Below are positions 13,801-26,065 of a stretch of DNA of 64,000 nucleotides, piece after piece. The DNA is from Hydractinia symbiolongicarpus (Eukaryota; Cnidaria; Hydrozoa; Anthoathecata; Hydractiniidae), in the NCBI RefSeq assembly GCF_029227915.1, contig NC_079878.1:2296001-2360000 (forward strand). Direction: 5' to 3'. The notes under the pieces are model-generated. The model saw only the letters and a program-made list of their open reading frames with translations. It ran no database searches and had not been told where the DNA came from. The translations under genes and the position numbers were made by a program. The number at the start of each line of letters is the position of its first letter. Within the stretch, counting starts at the first letter, position 1.

Positions 13801-16800
13801 ATAAAAGAAGTTTAATCGCCGGCACACGAAAACCCACGATTTCCCGTAAATCCCGGACTGGGCCCGTATAGTCAAAAGTATACAAAGAAAGTACCCAGGG
13901 AGTAAACTCATTTCCCGAACGATTTTTTAAAATTATTTTTTCACCACTAAAACGCATGAGACTTGTAGTTTTTAAAAGTGTTTTCATTTTTGATGAGACG
14001 CTGAATAAAAGAAGTTTAATCGCCGGCAAACAAAAACCCGCGATTTCCCGTAAATCCCGGACTCGGCCCGTATAGTCAAAAGTATACAAAGAAAGTACCC
14101 AGGGAGTAAACTCATTTCCCGAACGATTTTTTAAATTATTTTTTCACCACTAAAACGCATGAGACCTGTAGTTTTCAGAAATGTTTTCATTTTTGATGAG
14201 ACGCTTAATGAAAGTGGTTTAATCGCCGGCAAACAAAAACCCGCGATTTCCCGTAAATCCCGGGCTTGGCCCGTATAGTCAAATGTATACAAAGAAAGTA
14301 CCCTGTGAGTAAACTCATTTCCAAAACGATTTTTTAAATTATCTTTTCACCACTAAAACGCATGAGACTTGTAGTTTTCAAAAATGTTTTTATTTTTGAT
14401 GAGACGCTGAATAAAAGAAGTTTAATTTCCGGCAAACAAAAACCCGCCATTTCCCGTAAACCCCGGACTCGGTCCGTATAGTCAAAAGTATACAAAGAAA
14501 GTACCCAGGGAGTAAACTCATTTCCCGAACGATTTTTTAAATTATTTTTTCAACACTAAAACGCATGGGACTTGTAGTTTACAAAAATTTTTTTCATTTT
14601 TGATGAGACTCTGAATAAAAGAAGTTTAATCGCCGGCAAACGAAAACCTGCGATTTCCCGTAAATCCCGGACTCGGCCCGTATAGTCAAAAGTATACAAA
14701 GAAAGTACCCAGGGAGTAAACTCATTTCCCGAACGATTTTATAAATTATTATTTCACCACTAAAGCCCATGAGAATTGTAGTTTTTAAAAATGTTTTCAT
14801 TTTTGATGAGACGCTGAATAAAAGAAGTTTAATCGCCGGCAAACGACAACCCGCGACTTCCCGCAAATCCCGGGCTTGGCCCGTATAGTTGAATGTATAT
14901 AAAGAAAGTACCCAGGGAGTAAACTGATTTCCCGAACGATTTTTTAAATTATTTTTTCACCACTAAAACGCATGAGACTTGTAGTTTTCAAAAGTGTTTT
15001 CATTTTTGATGAGACGCTGAATAAAAGAAGTTTAATCGCCGGCAAACGAAAACCCGCGATTTCCCGTAAATCCCGGACTCGGCCCGTATAGTCAAAAGTA
15101 TACAAAGAAGGTACCCAGGGAGTAAACTCATTTCCCGAACGATTTTTTAAATTATTTTTTCACCACTAAAACGCATGAGACTTGTAGTTTGCAGAAATGT
15201 TTTCATTTTTGATGAGACGCTTAATGAAAGTAGTTTAATCGCCGGCAAACGAAAACCCGCGATTGCCCGTAAATCCCGGACTCGGCCGTATAGTCAAAAG
15301 TATACAAGGAAGGTACCCAGGGAGTAAACTCATTTCCCGAACGATTTTTTAAATTTTTTTTACACCACTAAAACGCATGAGACTTGTATTTTTTAGAAAT
15401 GTTTTCATTTTTGATGAGACGCTTAATGAAAGTGGTTTAATCGCCGGCAAACGAAAACCCGCGATTTCCCGTAAATCCCGCGCTTGCCCCGTATAGTCAA
15501 ATGTATACAAAGAAAGTACCCTGTGAGTAAACTCATTTCCAAAACGATTTTTTAAATTATCTTTTCACCACTAAAACGCATGAGACTTTTAGTTTTCAAA
15601 AATGTTTTCATTTTTGATGAGACGCTGAATAAAAGAAGTTTAATCGCCGGCAAACGAAAACCCGCCATTTCCCGTAAACCCCGGACTCGGCGCGTATAGT
15701 CAAAAGTATACAAAGAAAGTACCCAGGGAGTAAACTCATTTCCCGAACGATTTTTTAAATTATTTTTTCACCACTAAAACGCATGGGACTTGTAGTTTAC
15801 AAAAATATTTTCATTTTTGATGAGACTCTGAATAAAAGAAGTTTAATCGCCGGCAAACGAAAACTTGGAATTTCCCGTAAATCCCGGACTCGGCCCGTAT
15901 AGTCAAAAGTATACAAAGAAAGTATCCAGGGAGTAAACTCATTTCGCAAACGATTTTTTAAATTATTATTTCACCACTAAAGCCCATGAGACTTGTGGTT
16001 TTTAAAAATGTTTTCATTTTTGATGAGACGCTGAATAAAAGAAGTTTAATCGCCGGCAAACGAAAACCCGCGACTTCCCGTAAATCCCGGATTCGGGCCG
16101 TATAGTCAAAAGTATACAAATAAAGTACCCAGGGAGTAAACTCATTTCCCGAACTATTTTTTAAATTATTTTTTCACCACTAAAACGCATGAGACTTGTA
16201 GTTTTCAGAAATGTTATCATTTTTGATGAGACGCTTAATGAAAGTGGTTTAATCGCCGGCAAACGAAAACCCGCGATTTCCCGTGAATCCCGGGCTTGGC
16301 CTGTATAGTCGAATGCATACAAAGAAAGTACCCAGGGAGTAAATTCATTTCCCGAACGATTTTTTAAATTATTATTTAACCACTAAAGCCCATGAGACTT
16401 GTAGTTTTTAAAAATGTTTTCATTTTTGATGAGACGTTGAATAAAAAAAGTTTAATCGCCGGCAAACGAAAACCCGCGACTTCCCGTAAATCCCCGACTC
16501 GGCCTGTATAGTCAAAAGTATACAAAGAAAGTACCCAGGGAGTAAACTCATTTCCCGAACGATTTTTTAAATTATTTTTTCACCACTAAAACGCATGAGA
16601 CCTGTAGTTTTCAGAAATGTTTTCATTTTTGATGAGACGCTTAATGAAAGTGGTTTAATCGCCGGCAAACGAAAACCCGCGATTTCCCGTAAATCCCGGG
16701 CTTGGCCCGTATAGTCGAATGTATACAAAGAAAGTACCCTGTGAGTAAACTCATTTCCCATGTATACAAAGAAAGTACCCTGTGATTAAACTCATTTCCT

Positions 16801-18696
16801 AAACAATTTTTTAAATTATTTTTTCACCACTAAAACGCATGAGACTTGTAGTTTTCAAAAATGTTTTCATTTTTGATGAGACGCTTATTAAAAGAAGTTT
16901 AATCGCCGGCAAACGAAAACCCGCCATTTCCCGTAAACCCCGGACTCGGCCCGTATAGTCAAAAGTATACAAAGAAAGTACCCAGGGAGTAAACTCATTT
17001 CCCGAACGATTTTTTATATTATTTTTTCACCACTAAAACGCATGAGACTTGTAGTTTTTAAAATTGCTTTCATTTTTATGGGACGCTGAATAAAAGAAGT
17101 TTAATCGCCGGCACACGAAAACCCACGATTTCCCGTAAATCCCGGACTGGGCCCGTATAGTCAAAAGTATACAAAGAAAGTACCCAGGGAGTAAACTCAT
17201 TTCCCGAACGATTTTTTAAAATTATTTTTTCACCACTAAAACGCATGAGACTTGTAGTTTTTAAAAGTGTTTTCATTTTTGATGAGACGCTGAATAAAAG
17301 AAGTTTAATCGCCGGCAAACAAAAACCCGCGATTTCCCGTAAATCCCGGACTCGGCCCGTATAGTCAAAAGTATACAAAGAAAGTACCCAGGGAGTAAAC
17401 TCATTTCCCGAACGATTTTTTAAATTATTTTTTCACCACTAAAACGCATGAGACCTGTAGTTTTCAGAAATGTTTTCATTTTTGATGAGACGCTTAATGA
17501 AAGTGGTTTAATCGCCGGCAAACGAAAACCCGCGATTTCCCGTAAATCCCGGGCTTGGCCCGTATAGTCAAATGTATACAAAGAAAGTACCCTGTGAGTA
17601 AACTCATTTCCAAAACGATTTTTTTAAATTATCTTTTCACCACTAAAACGCATGAGACTTGTAGTTTTCAAAAATGTTTTTATTTTTGATGAGACGCTGA
17701 ATAAAAGAATTTAATTTCCGGCAAACAAAAACCCGCCATTTCCCGTAAACCCCGGACTCGGTCCGTATAGTCAAAAGTATACAAAGAAAGTACCCAGGGA
17801 GTAAACTCATTTCCCGAACGATTTTTTAAATTATTTTTTCAACACTAAAACGCATGGGACTTGTAGTTTACAAAAATTTTTTTCATTTTTGATGAGACTC
17901 TGAATAAAAGAAGTTTAATCGCCGGCAAACGAAAACCTGCGATTTCCCGTAAATCCCGGACTCGGCCCGTATAGTCAAAAGTATACAAAGAAAGTACCCA
18001 GGGAGTAAACTCATTTCCCGAACGATTTTATAAATTATTATTTCACCACTAAAGCCCATGAGAATTGTAGTTTTTAAAAATGTTTTCATTTTTGATGAGA
18101 CGCTGAATAAAAGAAGTTTAATCGCCGGCAAACGACAACCCGCGACTTCCCGCAAATCCCGGGCTTGGCCCGTATAGTTGAATGTATATAAAGAAAGTAC
18201 CCAGGAAGTAAACTGATTTCCCGAACGATTTTTTAAATTATTTTTTCACCACTAAAACGCATGAGACTTGTAGTTTTCAGAAATGTTTTCATTTTTGATG
18301 AGACGCTTAATAAAAGTGGTTTAATCGCCGGCAAACGAAAACCCGCGATTTCCCGTAAATCCCGGGCTTGGCCCGTATAGTCGAATGTATACAAAGAAAG
18401 TACCCTGTGAGTAAACTCATTTTCAAAACGATTATTTAAATTATCTTTTCACCACTAAAACGCATGAGACTTGTAGTTATCAAAAATGTTTTCATTTTTG
18501 ATGAGACGCTGAATAAAAGGAGTTTAATCGCCGGCAAACGAAAACCTGCGATTTCCCGTAAATCCTGGACTCGGCCCGTATAGTCAAAAGTATACAAAGA
18601 AAGTACCCAGGGAGTAAACTCATTTCACGAACGATTTTTTAAATTATTATTTTACCACTAAAGCCCATGAGTCTTGTAGTTTTTAAAAATGTTTTC
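4791..18696 (-). repeat. satellite block 2, minus orientation
   Basis: About 68 monomers read on the complementary strand. The block is the reverse complement of the right-hand array 46745-59429. Paired positions sum to 65441 near 17000-18700, to 65887 for 13278-16761 and to 64220 for 5166-8180. The steps come from extra units in one arm or the other: a 446-bp unit on the right, and a 1707-bp unit on the left against an 852-bp unit on the right. It carries 41-bp fragments at 6400, 10501, 11760, 12208, 13467 and 16756, and one deleted 135-bp monomer (junction 4954-4969). Confidence 0.92.
10108..13521 (-). repeat. 1707-bp higher-order repeat, two tandem copies
   Basis: Copies are 10108-11814 and 11815-13521. 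The offset of 1707 holds at several independent landmarks: the 41-bp fragments at 10501/12208 and 11760/13467, and the rare variant agggaggaaactc near 11137/12844. The unit equals eight 203-bp monomers plus two 41-bp fragments, to within 1 bp. I noticed no sequence differences between the copies at the landmarks compared, so the duplication is recent. Confidence 0.85.
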
Positions 18697-18807
18697 TTAG
18701 GGAAATGAGTTTACTCCCTGGGTACTTTCTTTGTATACTTTTGACTATACGGGCCGAGTCCAGGATTTACGGGAAATCGCAGGTTTTCGTTTGCCGGCGA
18801 TTAAACT
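18521..18807. other. orientation switch 2 (- to +), 106-bp perfect fold-back
   Basis: Minus-oriented sequence ends at gttttc (18691-18696), three bases tta follow (18697-18699), then plus-oriented gggaaatgag begins. Bases 18521-18626 are the exact reverse complement of 18702-18807 (106 bp), including the uncommon variants gtccagg and cgcagg, and they flank a 75-base centre. After a mismatch at 18808 the similarity continues less perfectly. The same junction recurs at 25955-25957 and, inverted, at 46742-46744. Confidence 0.93.
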
Positions 18808-21800
18808 TCTTTTATTCAGCGTCTCATCAAAAATGAAAACATTTTTGTAAACTACAAGTCCCATGCGTTTTAGTGGTAAAAAAATAATTTAAAAAATCGT
18901 TCGGGAAATGAGTTTACTCCCTGGGTACTTTCTTTGTATACTTTTGACTATACGGGCCGAGTCCGGGGTTTACGGGAAATTGCGGGTTTTCTTTTGCCGG
19001 CGATTAAACTTCTTTTATTCAGCGTCTCATCAAAAATGAAAACATTTTTGAAAACTACAAGTCTCGTGCGTTTTGGTGGTGAAAAGATAATTTAAAAAAT
19101 CGTTTTGGAAATGAGTTTACTCACAGGGTACTTTCTTTGTATACATTTGACTATACGGGCCAAGCCCGGGATTTACGGGAAATCGCGGGTTTTCGTTTGC
19201 CGGCTATTAAACCACTTTTATTAAGCGTCTCATCAAAAATGAAAATATTTCTAAAAATTACAAATCTCATGCGTTTTAGTGGTGAAAAAATAATTTCAAA
19301 AATCGTTCGGGAAATGAGTTTACTCCCTGGGTACCTTCTTTGTATACTTTTGACTGTACGGCCGAGTCCGGGATTTACGGGAAATCGCGGGTTTTCGTTG
19401 CCGGCGATTAAACCACTTTCATTAAGCGTCTCATCAAAAATGAAAACATTTCTGCAAACTACAAGTCTCATGCGTTTTAGTGGTGAAAAAATGATTTAAA
19501 AAATCGTTCGGGAAATGAGTTTACTCCCTGGGTACTTTCTTTGTATACTTTTGATTATACGGGCCGAGTCCGGGATTTACAGGAAATCGCGGGTTTTCGT
19601 TTGCCGGCGATTAAACTTCTTTTATTCAGCGTCTCATCAAAAATGAAAACATTTTTGAAAACTACAAGTCTCTTGCGTTTTAGTGGTGAAAAGATAATTT
19701 CAAAAATCGTTTTGGAAATAAGTTTACTCACAGGGTACTTTCTTTGTATACATTCGACTATACGGGCCCAGCCCGGGATATACAGGAAATCGCGGGTTTT
19801 CGTTTGCCGGCGATTAAACTTCTTTTATTCAGCGTCTCTTCAAAAATGAAAACATTTTTGAAAACTACAAGTCTCTTGCGTTTTAGTGGTGAAAAGATAA
19901 TTTAAAAAATCGTTTTGAAAATAAGTTTACTCACAGGGTACTTTCTTTGTATACATTCGACTATACGGGCCCAGCCCGGGATATACAGGAAATCGCGGGT
20001 TTTCGTTTGCCGGCGATTAAACCGCATTCATTAAGCGTCTCATCAAAAATGAAAACATTTCTGAAAACTGCAAGTCTCATGGGCTTTAGTGGTAAAATAA
20101 TAATTTAAAAAATCGTTCGTGAAATGAGTTTACTCCCTGGGTACTTTCTTTGTCTACTTTTGACTATACGGGCCGAGTCCAGGATTTACGGGAAATCGCA
20201 GGTTTTCGTTTGCCGGCGATTAAACTCCTTTTATTCAGCGTCTCATCAAAAATGAAAACATTTTTGATAACTACAAGTCTCATGCGTTTTAGTGGTGAAA
20301 AGATAATTTAAATAATCGTTTTGAAAATGAGTTTACTCACAGGGTACTTTCTTTGTATACATTCGACTATACGAGCCAAGCCCGGGATTTACGGGAAATC
20401 GCGGGTTTTCGTTTGCCGGCGATTAAACCACTTTTATTAAGCGTCTCATCAAAAACGAAAACATTTCTGAAAACTACAAGTCTCATGCGTTTTAGTGGTG
20501 AAAAAATAATTTAAAAAATCGTTCGGGAAATCAGTTTACTCCCTGGGTACTTTCTTTATATACATTCAACTATACGGGCCAAGCCCGGGATTTACGGGAA
20601 GTCGCGGTTTGTCGTTTGCCGGCGATTAAACTTCTTTTATTCAGCGTCTCATCAAAAATGAAAACATTTTTAAAAACTACATTTCTCATGGGCTTTAGTG
20701 GTGAAATAATAATTTATAAAATCGTTCGGGAAATGAGTTTACTCCCTGGGTACTTTCTTTGTATACTTTTGACTATACGGGCCGAGTCCGGGATTTACGG
20801 GAAATCGCAGGATTTCATTTGCCGGCGATTAAACTTCTTTTATTCAGAGTCTCATCAAAAATGAAAAGATTTTTGTAAACTACAAGTCCCATGCGTTTTA
20901 GTGTTGAAAAAATAATTTAAAAAATCGTTCGGGAAATGAGTTTACTCCCTGGGTACTTTCTTTGTATACTTTTGACTATACGGACCGTGTCCGGGGTTTA
21001 CGGGAAATGGCGGGTTTTTGTTTGCCGGAAATTAAACTTCTTTTATTCAGCGTCTCATCAAAAATAAAAACATTTTTGAAAACTACAAGTCTCATGCGTT
21101 TTAGTGGTGAAAAGATAATTTTAAAAATCGTTTTGGAAATGAGTTTACTCACAGGGTACTTTCTTTGTATACATTTGACTATACGGGCCAAGCCCGGGAT
21201 TTACGGGAAATCACGGGTTTTCGTTTGCCGGCGATTAAACCACTTTCATTAAGCGTCTCATCAAAAATGAAAACATTTCTAAAAATTACAAGTCTCATGC
21301 GTTTTAGTGGTGAAAAAAAAATTTAAAAAATCGTTCGGGAAATGAGTTTACTCCCTGGGTAACTTCTTTGTATACTTTTGACTATACGGCCGAGTCCGGG
21401 ATTTACGGGAAATCGCGGGTTTTCGTTTGCCGGCGATTAAACCGCATTCATTAAGCGTCTCATCCAAAATGAAAACATTTCTGAAAACTGCAAGTCTCAT
21501 GGGCTTTAGTGGTAAAATAATAATTTAAAAAATCGTTCGTGAAATGAGTTTACTCCCTGGGTACTTTCTTTGTATACTTTTGACTATACGGGCCGAGTCC
21601 AGGATTTACGGGAAATCGCAGGTTTTCGTTTGCCGGCGATTAAACTCCTTTTATTCAGCGTCTCATCAAAAATGAAAACATTTTTGATAACTACAAGTCT
21701 CATGCGTTTTAGTGGTGAAAAGATAATTTAAATAATCGTTTTGAAAATGAGTTTACTCACAGGGTACTTTCTTTGTATACATTCGACTATACGGGCCAAG

Positions 21801-23350
21801 CCCGGGATTTACGGGAAATCGCGGGTTTTCGTTTGCCGGCGATTAAACCACTTTTATTAAGCGTCTCATCAAAAATGAAAACATTTCTGAAAACTACAAG
21901 TCCCATGCGTTTTAGTGGTGAAAAAATAATTTAAAAAATCGTTCGGGAAATCAGTTTACTCCCTGGGTACTTTGTTTATATACATTCAACTATACGGGCC
22001 AAGCCCGGGATTTGCGGGAAGTCGCGGGTTGTCGTTTGCCGGAGATTAAACTTCTTTTATTCAGAGTCTCATCAAAAATGAAAAGATTTTTGTAAACTAC
22101 AAGTCCCATGCGTTTTAGTGTTGAAAAAATAATTTAAAAAATCGTTCGGGAAATGAGTTTACTCCCTGGGTACTTTCTTTGTATACTTTTGACTATACGG
22201 ACCGAGTCCGGGTTTTACGGGAAATGGCGGGTTTTTGTTTCCCGGAAATTAAACTTCTTTTATTCAGCGTCTCATCAAAAATGAAAACACTTTTAAAAAT
22301 ACAAGTCTCATGCGTTTTAGTGGTGAAAAAATAATTTTAAAAAATCGTTCGGGAAATGAGTTTACTCCCTGGGTACTTTTTTTGTATACTTTTGACTATA
22401 CGGGCCCAGTCCGGGATTTACGGGAAATCGTGGGTTTTCGTGTGCCGGCGATTAAACTTCTTTTATTCAGCGTCCCATAAAAATGAAAGCAATTTTAAAA
22501 ACTACAAGTCTCATGCGTTTTAGTGGTGAAAAAATAATATAAAGAATCGTTCGGGAAATGAGTTTACTCCCTGGGTACTTTCTTTGTATACTTTTGACTA
22601 TACGGGCCGAGTCCGGGGTTTACGGGAAATGGCGGGTTTTCGTTTGCCGGCGATTAAACTTCTTTTAATAAGCGTCTCATCAAAAATGAAAACATTTTTG
22701 AAAACTACAAGTCTCATGCGTTTTAGTGGTGAAAAAATAATTTAAAAATTTGTTTAGGAAATGAGTTTAATCACAGGGTACTTTCTTTGTATACATGGGA
22801 AATGAGTTTACTCACAGGGTACTTTCTTTGTATACATTCGACTATACGGGCCAAGCCCGGGATTTACGGGATATCGCGGGTTTTCGTTTGCCGGCGATTA
22901 AACCACTTTTATTAAGCGTCTCATCAAAAATGAAAACATTTCTGAAAACTACAGGTCTCATGCGTTTTAGTGGTGAAAAGATAATTTAAAAAATCGTTTT
23001 GGAAATGAGTTTACTCACAGGGTACTTTCTTTGTATACATTTGACTATACGGGCCAAGCGCGGGATTTACGGGAAATCGCGGGTTTTCGTGTGCCGGCGA
23101 TTAAACCACTTTCATTAAGCGTCTCATCAAAAATGAAAACATTTCTAAAAAATACAAGTCTCATGCGTTTTAGTGGTGTAAAAAAAATTTAAAAAATCGT
23201 TCGGGAAATGAGTTTACTCCCTGGGTACCTTCTTTGTATACTTTTGACTATGCGGCCGAGTCCGGGATTTACGGGAAATCGCGGGTTTTCGTTTGCCGGC
23301 GATTAAACTACTTTCATTAAGCGTCTCATCAAAAATGAAAACATTTCTGC
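18700..23350 (+). repeat. satellite block 3, plus orientation
   Basis: About 23 monomers. It recurs in direct orientation at 25958-30405 (offset 7258, then 7055 after loss of one monomer) and as the reverse complement at 42091-46741 (coordinate sum 65441). A fourth, partial copy matches 20616-22989 to 32443-34817. Some monomers read aatttcaaaaatcg in place of aatttaaaaaatcg, removing stop codons and giving longer fortuitous open frames on both strands near 19137-19499. These are not genes: the frame is set only by monomer variants. Confidence 0.92.
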
Positions 23351-23360
23351 TTGCCCCGTA
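23341..23360. other. orientation switch 3 (+ to -): breakpoint of a 7.9-kb tandem duplication
   Basis: Plus-oriented acatttctgc (ending 23350) joins minus-oriented ttgccccgta (from 23351). The left side continues undisturbed at 30405 (tctgcaaact), and the right side has its uninterrupted original at 15484 (cgcttgcccc). The two partners share gc at the join. The switch is therefore best read as the head-to-tail seam of a tandem duplication of 15484-23350, not as an independent inversion. Confidence 0.88.
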
Positions 23361-25954
23361 TAGTCAAATGTATACAAAGAAAGTACCCTGTGAGTAAACT
23401 CATTTCCAAAACGATTTTTTAAATTATCTTTTCACCACTAAAACGCATGAGACTTTTAGTTTTCAAAAATGTTTTCATTTTTGATGAGACGCTGAATAAA
23501 AGAAGTTTAATCGCCGGCAAACGAAAACCCGCCATTTCCCGTAAACCCCGGACTCGGCGCGTATAGTCAAAAGTATACAAAGAAAGTACCCAGGGAGTAA
23601 ACTCATTTCCCGAACGATTTTTTAAATTATTTTTTCACCACTAAAACGCATGGGACTTGTAGTTTACAAAAATATTTTCATTTTTGATGAGACTCTGAAT
23701 AAAAGAAGTTTAATCGCCGGCAAACGAAAACTTGGAATTTCCCGTAAATCCCGGACTCGGCCCGTATAGTCAAAAGTATACAAAGAAAGTATCCAGGGAG
23801 TAAACTCATTTCGCAAACGATTTTTTAAATTATTATTTCACCACTAAAGCCCATGAGACTTGTGGTTTTTAAAAATGTTTTCATTTTTGATGAGACGCTG
23901 AATAAAAGAAGTTTAATCGCCGGCAAACGAAAACCCGCGACTTCCCGTAAATCCCGGATTCGGGCCGTATAGTCAAAAGTATACAAATAAAGTACCCAGG
24001 GAGTAAACTCATTTCCCGAACTATTTTTTAAATTATTTTTTCACCACTAAAACGCATGAGACTTGTAGTTTTCAGAAATGTTATCATTTTTGATGAGACG
24101 CTTAATGAAAGTGGTTTAATCGCCGGCAAACGAAAACCCGCGATTTCCCGTGAATCCCGGGCTTGGCCTGTATAGTCGAATGCATACAAAGAAAGTACCC
24201 AGGGAGTAAATTCATTTCCCGAACGATTTTTTAAATTATTATTTAACCACTAAAGCCCATGAGACTTGTAGTTTCTAAAAATGTTTTCATTTTTGATGAG
24301 ACGTTGAATAAAAGAAGTTTAATCGCCGGCAAACGAAAACCCGCGACTTCCCGTAAATCCCCGACTCGGCCTGTATAGTCAAAAGTATACAAAGAAAGTA
24401 CCCAGGGAGTAAACTCATTTCCCGAACGATTTTTTAAATTATTTTTTCACCACTAAAACGCATGAGACCTGTAGTTTTCAGAAATGTTTTCATTTTTGAT
24501 GAGACGCTTAATGAAAGTGGTTTAATCGCCGGCAAACGAAAACCCGCGATTTCCCGTAAATCCCGGGCTTGGCCCGTATAGTCGAATGTATACAAAGAAA
24601 GTACCCTGTGAGTAAACTCATTTCCCATGTATACAAAGAAAGTACCCTGTGATTAAACTCATTTCCTAAACAATTTTTTAAATTATTTTTTCACCACTAA
24701 AACGCATGAGACTTGTAGTTTTCAAAAATGTTTTCATTTTTGATGAGACGCTTATTAAAAGAAGTTTAATCGCCGGCAAACGAAAACCCGCCATTTCCCG
24801 TAAACCCCGGACTCGGCCCGTATAGTCAAAAGTATACAAAGAAAGTACCCAGGGAGTAAACTCATTTCCCGAACGATTTTTTTAAATTATCTTTTCACCA
24901 CTAAAACGCATGAGACTTGTAGTTTTCAAAAATGTTTTTATTTTTGATGAGACGCTGAATAAAAGAATTTAATTTCCGGCAAACAAAAACCCGCCATTTC
25001 CCGTAAACCCCGGACTCGGTCCGTATAGTCAAAAGTATACAAAGAAAGTACCCAGGGAGTAAACTCATTTCCCGAACGATTTTTTAAATTATTTTTTCAA
25101 CACTAAAACGCATGGGACTTGTAGTTTACAAAAATTTTTTTCATTTTTGATGAGACTCTGAATAAAAGAAGTTTAATCGCCGGCAAACGAAAACCTGCGA
25201 TTTCCCGTAAATCCCGGACTCGGCCCGTATAGTCAAAAGTATACAAAGAAAGTACCCAGGGAGTAAACTCATTTCCCGAACGATTTTATAAATTATTATT
25301 TCACCACTAAAGCCCATGAGAATTGTAGTTTTTAAAAATGTTTTCATTTTTGATGAGACGCTGAATAAAAGAAGTTTAATCGCCGGGAAACGACAACCCG
25401 CGACTTCCCGCAAATCCCGGGCTTGGCCCGTATAGTTGAATGTATATAAAGAAAGTACCCAGGAAGTAAACTGATTTCCCGAACGATTTTTTAAATTATT
25501 TTTTCACCACTAAAACGCATGAGACTTGTAGTTTTCAGAAATGTTTTCATTTTTGATGAGACGCTTAATAAAAGTGGTTTAATCGCCGGCAAACGAAAAC
25601 CCGCGATTTCCCGTAAATCCCGGGCTTGGCCCGTATAGTCGAATGTATACAAAGAAAGTACCCTGTGAGTAAACTCATTTTCAAAACGATTATTTAAATT
25701 ATCTTTTCACCACTAAAACGCATGAGACTTGTAGTTATCAAAAATGTTTTCATTTTTGATGAGACGCTGAATAAAAGGAGTTTAATCGCCGGCAAACGAA
25801 AACCTGCGATTTCCCGTAAATCCTGGACTCGGCCCGTATAGTCAAAAGTATACAAAGAAAGTACCCAGGGAGTAAACTCATTTCACGAACGATTTTTTAA
25901 ATTATTATTTTACCACTAAAGCCCATGAGTCTTGTAGTTTTTAAAAATGTTTTC
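23351..25954 (-). repeat. satellite block 4, minus orientation
   Basis: About 13 monomers. It is the duplicated copy of 15484-18696 minus three monomers. The loss seam lies in the run acgatttttt near 24867-24875, where the monomer ending of the 16981 region meets the monomer of the 17611 region. The 41-bp fragment at 24623 corresponds to that at 16756 (offset 7867), which places the deletion after it. The private single-base change gccgggaaacg near 25385 also marks this copy. Confidence 0.88.
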
Positions 25955-26065
25955 TTAGGGAAATGAGTTTACTCCCTGGGTACTTTCTTTGTATACTTTT
26001 GACTATACGGGCCGAGTCCAGGATTTACGGGAAATCGCAGGTTTTCGTTTGCCGGCGATTAAACT
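25779..26065. other. orientation switch 4 (- to +), duplicate of switch 2
   Basis: The sequence tttcttagggaaatgag spans the join, with filler tta at 25955-25957. It is identical to 18692 onward at offset 7258, and the fold-back arms flanking it are the shifted copies of those at 18521-18626 and 18702-18807. Because an inversion junction with a non-templated-looking tta is unlikely to form twice, this copy came from the tandem duplication. Confidence 0.9.

Larger units (their letters stand above)
4791..23350. repeat. left arm of the giant inverted repeat
   Basis: This is the reverse complement of 42091-59429, in register over long runs. Examples (sum 65441): 17883-18155 with 47286-47558, 19137-19499 with 45942-46304, 20616-20864 with 44577-44825, and 22795-22989 with 42452-42646. 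Sum 65887: 14594-14866 with 51021-51293. Sum 64219-64220: 7526-7798 with 56421-56693 and 6211-6405 with 57815-58009. The conceptual translations of most of these pairs are identical or differ at one or two residues. The pairing includes the orientation switch at 18697-18699. Confidence 0.9.

Noticed and set aside
18697-18702. TTAGGG at an inversion junction, suggesting a telomeric scar
   Set aside because: It is a single hexamer formed by filler tta plus the monomer's own ggg. There is no tandem telomeric repeat here or elsewhere in the window, and the other two occurrences are copies of the same junction.
19137-19499. 120-codon frame present in three copies (also 26395-26757 and 45942-46304), apparently conserved
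   Set aside because: Conservation follows from the segmental duplication and palindrome, not selection on protein. It stays open only because of variants such as aatttcaaaa that remove a monomer stop, and an antisense 106-codon frame is equally conserved.
22831-22856. Possible CENP-B box in type B monomers (ttcgactatacggg)
   Set aside because: The box needs TTCG, seven bases with A at the fifth, then CGGG. Here only six bases (actata) separate TTCG from CGGG, and type A monomers lack TTCG at this place. It is a near miss, not a match.
23341-23360. Independent inversion at 23350
   Set aside because: Both sides are found uninterrupted elsewhere (15484 and 30405) in the arrangement expected for a tandem-duplication seam, so no separate inversion is needed.
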